A DNA stretch of 64,000 bases from the NCBI GenBank assembly GCA_039180525.1, contig JBCDDF010000002.1, positions 1 through 64,000 on the forward strand. Direction: 5' to 3'. The first letter of the stretch is position 1. Each line of letters begins with the position of its first letter. The stretch is from Halovulum sp039180525 (lineage in GTDB: Bacteria; Pseudomonadota; Alphaproteobacteria; Rhodobacterales; Rhodobacteraceae). Position numbers and translations under genes: made by a program. The notes beneath the pieces were generated by a model that was not told the origin of the DNA, did no database searches, and saw only the letters and a program-made list of their open reading frames with translations. This document shows positions 58,475 to 64,000 of this stretch, piece after piece.

Positions 58475-59610
58475 TCGAGCTGTTCGACCAAACCGTTTTG
58501 GAAAACATCACCAAACCCATCGAGACGGCGCGGGGATTACCGAACCGCGCCTTTACGGATCCCGCTTTTCTGGATCTTGAGAACCGGACCCTCTTTCGCC
58601 GCCACTGGGTCTTTGCCGGGCGGCAAAGCGAGATCCCGAACCCCGGCGATATCAAGATGGTCGATGTGGCCACGCAGCCGCTGCTGCTGGTGCGGGGCAA
58701 GGACGGGGTGGCGCGGGTGTTCTACAATGTTTGCCCGCATCGCGGGGCGCAAATCGTGACCGAGGACCGCGAAGCCGCACGGGTCATCGCGTGCAAGTAC
58801 CACGCCTGGACTTTCGAATTGGATGGCCCTCTGCGCGCGCGGGCGCATTTCGGCGGGCCGAACAAGCATGCACGGGCAGATCACAGCGACCCCAACTGTC
58901 CAAGCCTGTTTCCGGTGCGCTCCGACACCTGGCATGACGCGATCTTCGTCAATCTGGACGGCAATGCGCCACCGCTGGAGATGCATCTGGCGCCACTTCT
59001 GAAGCAGGCGGATGGCTTCGACATTTCGCAGTTCGACTATGCGCGCACGGTCGAGGGTGTCTTCGACTCCAACTGGAAACTGACGATCGAGAATTGGTCC
59101 GATGTCTATCACGTCTTCGCTGTTCACCCGATGCTGAACCGCATCATGGATGCCGAGGCGCGCACGGGCATGTCGACCGACCAGAACCTGATCTATTGCC
59201 GGTGGGGCTATGACGCCGAAATGCTAAAGGCGGAGAAGCTGCCGATCGCGAAAAATCTGACCGGTCGCGCAAAGGACTCATCCTTCATGGGCCACCTTTT
59301 CCCGGCGCTTTGCATCAGCTTCCATCCGGGGGTGTTCCTGCTGTGGGATTACAAGCCGTTGTCGCATGACAGAACGCGCGTAAAGCTGCATATCTACGCA
59401 GCGGGGGGCGCGGCCACCGACCCGGCCTATCAGCAACACCTCGACGACCGGGCGCGGTATTATGTCGATCTGAACGCCGAGGACGATGAGGTTTGCCGCC
59501 TGATGCAGATCGGGCGCCGTGCAGACGGCTATGACGGGGGGCGGTTTGCGCCCTACTGGGACAAGGGCACGCTTCATTTGGCGCAACTGGTTGCCGAGGC
59601 CGTAAGCTGA
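58471..59610 (+). CDS. Second Rieske oxygenase alpha subunit
   Basis: A 379-residue Rieske oxygenase. The cluster is C88/H90 and C108/H111 (CPHRGAQIV, CKYHAW). The iron site is D211, H214 and H219 (NWSDVYHVFAVH), with the usual bridging Asp, unlike Glu208 of the first protein. It is too different from the first to be a simple duplicate and could act on a later intermediate or form a mixed complex with it. It is coupled to the first gene by ATGA. Confidence 0.82.
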   Translation: MIELFDQTVLENITKPIETARGLPNRAFTDPAFLDLENRTLFRRHWVFAGRQSEIPNPGDIKMVDVATQPLLLVRGKDGVARVFYNVCPHRGAQIVTEDREAARVIACKYHAWTFELDGPLRARAHFGGPNKHARADHSDPNCPSLFPVRSDTWHDAIFVNLDGNAPPLEMHLAPLLKQADGFDISQFDYARTVEGVFDSNWKLTIENWSDVYHVFAVHPMLNRIMDAEARTGMSTDQNLIYCRWGYDAEMLKAEKLPIAKNLTGRAKDSSFMGHLFPALCISFHPGVFLLWDYKPLSHDRTRVKLHIYAAGGAATDPAYQQHLDDRARYYVDLNAEDDEVCRLMQIGRRADGYDGGRFAPYWDKGTLHLAQLVAEAVS

Positions 59611-59650
59611 CCCTCTTTTCGACCGAGCACCCGCGCGCTAATCTCGTGCC

Positions 59651-60319
59651 ATGACCGAGACACAGCCGCCCCCTGCGCCGGGCCACCCGTCCGAGGCGGG
59701 GCCGCCCGCCGCGCCTGCGACAAACGGGAACAGTCAGAACGACGACCGCGCCCTGATCGGCAACGAGGTTCGCTTCTGGCGCAAGGAGCGCGGATTGACC
59801 GGCGCCGACCTTGCCCGACGATCCCAGATCACACCGGGAATGCTGACAAAGATCGAACTGGGAAAGGTCGCGCCGTCGATCCAGACGCTGCTGGCCATTT
59901 CCAATGCGCTCAACGTCCCGATCTCGATGTTCTTCCATCGTATCGAGAAAAGCCGCTATGTCTCGTTCGTGCCGGCGGACAAGCGGATGAAGGTGGACAA
60001 ACGCGGCACCCGCGCCGGCCATGTCTATGAGATGCTTGGCCACAACACCGGCCAATCCATCGCAATAGAGCCTTTCTTCGTGACCTATGATAACGATGCG
60101 GAGCCGCACTGGGTGTTTCAGGAAGAAGGCTACAAGTTCATCTACATGATGTCCGGTCACGTCATTTATCGCCACGGCGAACGCCACTTCCCACTCCACC
60201 CCGGCGACACGCTGATTTTCGACGCGATGGCGCCCCATGGCCCGGCAGAACTGGTCGAGACGCCCGCGACGCTTTTGTCGGTGGCGGTATCGTCGCGCTA
60301 TGACCCCGGCATGCGGTAG
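59651..60319 (+). CDS. XRE-family regulator with C-terminal cupin
   Basis: A 222-residue regulator: an unstructured N-terminus (about 30 residues rich in Pro and Ala), an HTH (NEVRFWRKERGLTGADLARR, ITPGMLTKIELGKVAPSIQT, residues 38-85) and a cupin (KFIYMMSGHVIYRHGERHFP near 162, FDAMAPHGPAEL near 194). This class senses small metabolites such as amines or acids. It ends the plus-strand Rieske operon region and is a prime candidate for binding the TTGAC-N5-GTCAA sites. Confidence 0.87.
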   Translation: MTETQPPPAPGHPSEAGPPAAPATNGNSQNDDRALIGNEVRFWRKERGLTGADLARRSQITPGMLTKIELGKVAPSIQTLLAISNALNVPISMFFHRIEKSRYVSFVPADKRMKVDKRGTRAGHVYEMLGHNTGQSIAIEPFFVTYDNDAEPHWVFQEEGYKFIYMMSGHVIYRHGERHFPLHPGDTLIFDAMAPHGPAELVETPATLLSVAVSSRYDPGMR

Positions 60320-60340
60320 GACCCCGCCAAACATGTGACC

Positions 60341-60373
60341 GATCAAAGGCCTGGGAGCGCCCAGCCTTTGATC
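60341..60373. terminator. Bidirectional hairpin between convergent genes
   Basis: GATCAAAGGCCTGGG (60341-60355) and CCCAGCCTTTGATC (60360-60373) pair along 14 bases with one bulged C. It lies between the stops of the plus-strand XRE gene and the minus-strand ProV-like gene, so it probably ends transcription from both sides. No long T-run is seen. Confidence 0.6.
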
Positions 60374-60399
60374 GAACATCCGGCATTAGGGTCAGGACC

Positions 60400-61461
60400 C
60401 TAGAGAACCCGCTCCCCCATTTCGGCCGTTGACGACACCCGCGGAACCAGGGCCTTAACCAGATTGGTCATCTCCAGATCGCCGACCACCGCTCCATCGC
60501 GCAGAACCTTGAAGTTCTTCGTCGTGTCCCCGCCCGACCGCGCGATCAGGGTTTCCAGGTTGTCGTTCTCATCGACCTCGCCCAGAAATTCGCCGGTGAC
60601 ACTGCCGCGCGGCGACATGATCGACCGCACCCGCAAAACCCGTGCGCGGTTGATATCGGACACGAAGTCTTCGATGTAGGGATCTGCGGGGTTGAGCAAA
60701 ATCTCCTGTGGCTCGCCCTGTTGCACGACGGCGCCATCCTTCAGAATGACGAGATGGTCCGCCAGCTTCAGCGACTCGTCCAAATCATGGGTGATGAAGA
60801 CGACGGTCTTGTGCAACTCCCGCTGAAGGTCCAACAGCAGATCCTGCATGTCCGTGCGGATCAGTGGGTCGAGCGCGGAATACGCCTCATCCATCAGCAT
60901 GACCTCTGTGTTGGCTGTCAGCGCGCGGGCAATACCCACCCGCTGCTGCATCCCGCCGGACAGCTGGCTCGGGTACTGGACGCCCTGCCCGCCCAACCCG
61001 ACCCGGTCCAGCCAGTACTCCGCATCCTTGCGCGCCTTGTCGCGGTCGGTTCCGCCGATGGCCGGCGCCAGCATCGTGTTTGCCAAGACCGTCTCATGCG
61101 GCAATAGCGCGAATTTCTGAAATACCATCGACATGGTCTTGCGCCGCAGCTCACGCACTGCGGCGGGACCCAGCTTCATGACGTCTTCGCCATCCACCGC
61201 GATTTCACCCACGGTCGGCTCGATCAGACGGTTCAAATGCCGGATCAATGTGGATTTCCCGGATCCCGACAGGCCCATGATGACCGTGGTTTCGCCGGCG
61301 CGCATTTCAACGTTGATGTCCTGCAATCCCAGGACGTGGCCATGATGTTCCAGCAGATCGGCCTTTCCGACGCCGTTGTTTACATGCGTCATCATCGCCT
61401 GAGGGCGCGCGCCGAAAATCTTGTGCAGGCCGCGCACGGCAATCTTGATGTCCTTTGCCAT
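60400..61461 (-). CDS. Betaine-type ABC transporter ATP-binding protein (ProV-like)
   Basis: A 353-residue ATPase of the ProV/OpuAA class. Walker A GLSGSGKSTLIRHLNRL near 63, signature QLSGGMQQRVGIARAL near 166 and Walker B VMLMDEAYSALDPLIRTD near 186 are intact, with a C-terminal regulatory (CBS-like) region of about 80 residues. It has the NG-insert near the N-terminus typical of ProV. Three bases separate it from the permease. It energises uptake of the amine bound by the ProX-like protein at 39983. Confidence 0.88.
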   Translation of the reverse strand: MAKDIKIAVRGLHKIFGARPQAMMTHVNNGVGKADLLEHHGHVLGLQDINVEMRAGETTVIMGLSGSGKSTLIRHLNRLIEPTVGEIAVDGEDVMKLGPAAVRELRRKTMSMVFQKFALLPHETVLANTMLAPAIGGTDRDKARKDAEYWLDRVGLGGQGVQYPSQLSGGMQQRVGIARALTANTEVMLMDEAYSALDPLIRTDMQDLLLDLQRELHKTVVFITHDLDESLKLADHLVILKDGAVVQQGEPQEILLNPADPYIEDFVSDINRARVLRVRSIMSPRGSVTGEFLGEVDENDNLETLIARSGGDTTKNFKVLRDGAVVGDLEMTNLVKALVPRVSSTAEMGERVL

Positions 61462-61464
61462 GGC

Positions 61465-62499
61465 TCAGTGCCCCCCCGCGGATTGTCCGGTGTTGACCCG
61501 GTTCAACGCCGCTTTCGACACGCGGTCCAGAATGACCGCCAGCAAGACGATGCCAAGACCCGCCACAAGGCCGACACCGAGTTCAAGATTGCGAATGCCG
61601 CGCAGGACCAGAACACCCAGACCCGGCGCCGAGACGAGCGACGCGATGACGACCATCGCAAGGCTCATCATGATGGTTTGATTCAGCCCGGCCATGATGT
61701 TCGGCAAGGCCAGCGGCAATTCGACCTTTACCAGCTTCTGCCGCCCGGTCATGCCGAACGCATCGGCGGCCTCGACGACATCACGATCGACCAGGCGGAT
61801 ACCCAGGTCGGTCAGCCGGATGATCGGCACGATGGCGTAAAGTATGATCGCAATGCCGTACAGCTTTGATTCCGTGACGCTAAAAAGAAATATCAGCGGG
61901 ATGAGGTAAACAAAGGACGGCAATGTCTGCAACAGGTCCAACAACGGTAGCAATGCCCGTTGAAGCCTGTCTTTCTTCGACATCGCAATACCGATCGGCA
62001 CGCCGAACAGAACGCTGATAAAGGTACAGACCGCCACGATGGATAAAGTCTGGATCGCGAATGTGTAATGGTCGATGAAGGCGAGGAACAGAAACGTAAA
62101 CGCGACCAGGGCCGTGACCGTCCGGGATCGCGAGGCCCACCAGGTCAGGGCGACCAGAACGGGGATCATCATCCACCACGGCAGCGTCGTGAACAACACC
62201 AGCGCCCCGTCCAACATCCAACTGAGCGGTTGCGTGATCGGGTCGAGCACGATTTTCATCGTGTCCTTGATGGCGAGAAACCCGTTTTCCAGACCTGTTG
62301 TCAGGTCACGGGTCTGAATGATGGCTGGGCAGGCATCGGCCAGATTGTCGAGCGACGGAAAGGGAAAGCCGCTGGTATCGGCCTCCGTCTGATTGGTGCG
62401 GGCCAGAAGTTCGGCCATCGACAGCACGCCCTCCCCTTCGCCTTGGTCGCACCAACTCCGCAGGCCCAATGCGTCGAAGATTCCGTCGTAAAATGCCAT
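61465..62499 (-). CDS. Betaine-type ABC transporter permease (ProW-like)
   Basis: A 344-residue permease with an 80-residue N-terminal periplasmic segment and about seven helices. The coupling loop reads EAADAFGMTGRQKLVKVELPLALP near 252. ATG 62499 with GGGAGAGCG upstream is the likely start; the frame extends upstream to 62604 without features. The motif at 62624-62638 lies about 125 bases upstream. Confidence 0.87.
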   Translation of the reverse strand: MAFYDGIFDALGLRSWCDQGEGEGVLSMAELLARTNQTEADTSGFPFPSLDNLADACPAIIQTRDLTTGLENGFLAIKDTMKIVLDPITQPLSWMLDGALVLFTTLPWWMMIPVLVALTWWASRSRTVTALVAFTFLFLAFIDHYTFAIQTLSIVAVCTFISVLFGVPIGIAMSKKDRLQRALLPLLDLLQTLPSFVYLIPLIFLFSVTESKLYGIAIILYAIVPIIRLTDLGIRLVDRDVVEAADAFGMTGRQKLVKVELPLALPNIMAGLNQTIMMSLAMVVIASLVSAPGLGVLVLRGIRNLELGVGLVAGLGIVLLAVILDRVSKAALNRVNTGQSAGGH

Positions 62500-62623
62500 T
62501 ACTCGCTCTCCCGTCGCCACGACATCGGACAGACACGCCTGACCGGGCAAGGGATCTGCTCTGACGGCATTTTCCCGTGCCAGGCCCCGAAGGCGCCCTA
62601 CCATTGATCAGGAATTCACATCG

Positions 62624-62638
62624 TTGATCGTGTGTCAA
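62624..62638. promoter_or_regulatory. TTGAT-N5-GTCAA motif between ProW-like and XRE genes
   Basis: TTGAT (62624-62628), CGTGT, GTCAA (62634-62638), one mismatch from the TTGAC-N5-GTCAA sites at 39903 and 54941. A further TTGAC half-site follows at 62643-62647. It sits between the divergent permease operon and the second XRE-cupin gene, linking transport and catabolic genes in one probable regulon. Confidence 0.5.
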
Positions 62639-62770
62639 TTTTTTGACGCCATGTCCGCACCGGGCATGCGCCCCCCTTCACGCGACCCATGCCACGCATG
62701 CGGTGCTCTGGCGCGTGGACCACAAAGTGCCTAGACACGCGAAGCGTTCCACATCGTTGCGGGGTTGGAC

Positions 62771-63397
62771 ATGGTCTCAGGTCTTGCGCAGGATCCTCAC
62801 AAGCTTGCCGACACGCGGGAAAAGGTCCTTGAGGTGGCCATTGGCCGCGAAGTCCGGACCTTTCGCCGACAACGCAACATTACGGTCGCGGAACTATCCG
62901 CCCTTACCGATCTGTCCATTGGAATGCTGTCTAAGATCGAAAACGGAAACACTTCACCATCTTTGACGACGTTGCAGACATTGGCGAATGCGCTGTCTGT
63001 TCCGCTGACGGCCTTCTTCTCGCAATACGAAGAGCGGCGGGAAGCCGTCCATACCCCTGCCGGGGACGGTGTCGAAACGGAACGGGCTGGCACGCGGGCG
63101 GGGCATAACTACACTTTGCTCGGGCATATCGGCAGCAATGCCAGCGGGGTGATCGTCGAACCCTACCTGATTGAACTGACATCTGAATCGGACGTCTTCA
63201 AGACGTTCCAGCACGGCGGGATCGAGACGATCTATATGCTGGAAGGCGAAGTAGAGTACCGCCACGGCAACGACATCTACACATTGAAGCCCGGCGATAC
63301 GTTGTTTTTTGACGCGGACGCCCCCCATGGCCCGGAAACGCTTGTGGGCCTGCCGGCGCGCTTTCTGTCCATCATCTCATACGCGGCAAGACCCTAA
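62771..63397 (+). CDS. XRE-family regulator with C-terminal cupin, glx/mgs-associated type
   Basis: A 208-residue regulator: HTH at residues 20-75 (GREVRTFRRQRNITVAELSA, LSIGMLSKIENGNTSPSLTT) and cupin (IETIYMLEGEVEYRHGNDIY near 153, FDADAPHGPETLVG near 182). Start at ATG 62771 rather than TTG 62765. It precedes the GlxB/MgsA-like gene, a recurrent alphaproteobacterial pairing that controls methylamine or glutamate-synthase-like genes. Confidence 0.87.
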   Translation: MVSGLAQDPHKLADTREKVLEVAIGREVRTFRRQRNITVAELSALTDLSIGMLSKIENGNTSPSLTTLQTLANALSVPLTAFFSQYEERREAVHTPAGDGVETERAGTRAGHNYTLLGHIGSNASGVIVEPYLIELTSESDVFKTFQHGGIETIYMLEGEVEYRHGNDIYTLKPGDTLFFDADAPHGPETLVGLPARFLSIISYAARP

Positions 63398-63512
63398 AGA
63401 AGGGACCAAGGCGCATTTGCACATGATGAAAAAAACATTCCCAGTAGTTGAGGCGCTCGTGCGTCAATGCTAGCGTCCATCGGGTCAGGGTGGGTGAAAG
63501 GCGCGGCAGCCC

Positions 63513-64000
63513 ATGTGCGGGATCGTCGGACTATTTCTGAAAGACAAATCGCTGCAACCCGCCTTGGGTGGTTTCTTGACTGATATGCTGACCACCATGA
63601 CCGACCGTGGCCCCGACAGCGCCGGGATCGCGATCTACAGCGACGGCACGGCCGGGCACGCGAAGCTGACGGTTCAGCATGATGACGCAGGCATCGCCTA
63701 TGACGGTTTGGCCGATGCGCTGTCCAACCGGCTTGGCACGTCGGTCGCTTTGGCCCGCAAGGACACGCATGCCGTGCTCGACCTGCCCGCCGACCGGGTC
63801 GCCGATGCGCGCACCGCTTTGAAGGACCTGAACCCCGATATCCGCGTCATGAGCACGGGCGACAGCATCGAAATCTATAAGGAAGTGGGCCTCCCCAAAG
63901 ACGTCGCCGCGCGGTTCGAGATCGCCAAGATGTCGGGCACCCACGGCATCGGGCACACCCGCATGGCCACCGAAAGCGCGGTCACGACCATGGGCGCGCA
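63513..64000 (+). CDS. Class II glutamine amidotransferase, GlxB/MgsA-like, cut by window edge
   Basis: An open frame starts at ATG 63513 and runs off the end (162 full codons). The second residue is the catalytic cysteine (MCGIVGLFLKDKSLQP), followed by TMTDRGPDSAGIAIY near 29 and GTHGIGHTRMATESAVTT near 141. These are hallmarks of the amidotransferase subunit of GlxB, or MgsA of N-methylglutamate synthase. In the NMG pathway MgsABC puts methylamine onto glutamate, fitting an upstream amine-demethylating locus. Downstream glxC/mgsB and glxD/mgsC would be expected outside the window. Confidence 0.85.
   Translation, partial: MCGIVGLFLKDKSLQPALGGFLTDMLTTMTDRGPDSAGIAIYSDGTAGHAKLTVQHDDAGIAYDGLADALSNRLGTSVALARKDTHAVLDLPADRVADARTALKDLNPDIRVMSTGDSIEIYKEVGLPKDVAARFEIAKMSGTHGIGHTRMATESAVTTMGA

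Noticed and set aside
63398..63512. TTGAG...GTCAA before the glxB-like gene as a further copy of the regulon motif
   Set aside because: The spacer is 10 bases instead of 5 and the left arm has a mismatch, so it does not fit the motif.
1..64000. CRISPR arrays, tRNA and rRNA genes
   Set aside because: No regularly spaced direct repeats, cloverleaf sequences with CCA-type ends, or rRNA-like conserved blocks were seen by eye; a covariance-model search would settle small RNAs.

Overview
The window is GC-rich, densely coded DNA with many ATGA-type start/stop overlaps. The gene families (Roseobacter-type integrase remnant, fused PuuE-UraD, cytochrome-linked PuuD, XRE-cupin regulators beside a GlxB/MgsA-type amidotransferase) point to an alphaproteobacterium, most likely Rhodobacterales. 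No rRNA, tRNA or CRISPR was seen. It reads as an accessory catabolic and resistance region, with mobile-element scars concentrated in the first 13 kb.

Region 1 (1-8.4 kb) holds the end of an IS3-family element and then two arsenic loci. The first is arsR-arsP-thioredoxin-MBL. The second is a divergent arsR facing a tightly coupled six-gene operon. That operon joins normal arsenic genes (aqpS, arsC, arsH) with a DoeB/EutE-like N-acyl deacylase, an EutB-like PLP ammonia-lyase and a MalY/PatB-like C-S lyase. Two matching 8-8-8 inverted repeats lie between the divergent genes.

Region 2 (8.4-12.8 kb) is scarred: a multiply frameshifted integrase with an inserted palindrome, a TetR gene that looks 3'-truncated where it meets it, a secreted YHS protein, a DUF417 gene with one amber stop, a YeeE/YedE transporter and an IS3 3' end.

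Region 3 (12.9-20.2 kb) is a urate catabolic cluster: AllE, an NCS2 permease, AllA, a PuuE-UraD fusion, UraH, a LysR regulator and membrane-bound PuuD. It covers urate to ureidoglycolate and glyoxylate except for allantoate hydrolysis (no AllC or allantoicase here).

Region 4 (20.2-39.4 kb) is a large minus-strand catabolic locus under a GntR/FCD regulator, with two divergent plus-strand genes. It contains a split PEP-synthase-like pair (ATP-grasp and swivelling-His subunits, as in phenylphosphate synthase) with a cyclase-family hydrolase between them. It also has a complete Liv-type ABC importer, a molybdenum hydroxylase, an alcohol dehydrogenase, two lactonase-like enzymes, a BKACE enzyme, an FAH-family hydrolase and a small monooxygenase. 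An identical perfect palindrome ATTATCGATAAT precedes both the main operon and the regulator. The substrate is unknown; the content suggests a hydroxylated ring compound activated by phosphorylation.

Region 5 (39.9-64 kb) looks like import and breakdown of an N-methylated or quaternary amine. It has a ProX/ProW/ProV-type importer in two pieces, two Rieske oxygenase alpha subunits, a trimethylamine-dehydrogenase-like flavoprotein, a second OYE/4Fe-4S flavoenzyme and an enolase-superfamily gene resembling hydroxyproline-betaine epimerase. These are joined by a 12-gene CoA-thioester and amino-acid operon, two XRE-cupin regulators and the start of a glxB/mgsA-like gene that could assimilate released methylamine. 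A 15-bp motif TTGAC-N5-GTCAA occurs in front of the importer and the catabolic genes, with a one-mismatch copy in front of the permease. The individual families are recognisable; the combined pathways in regions 1, 4 and 5 are the candidates for something undescribed.
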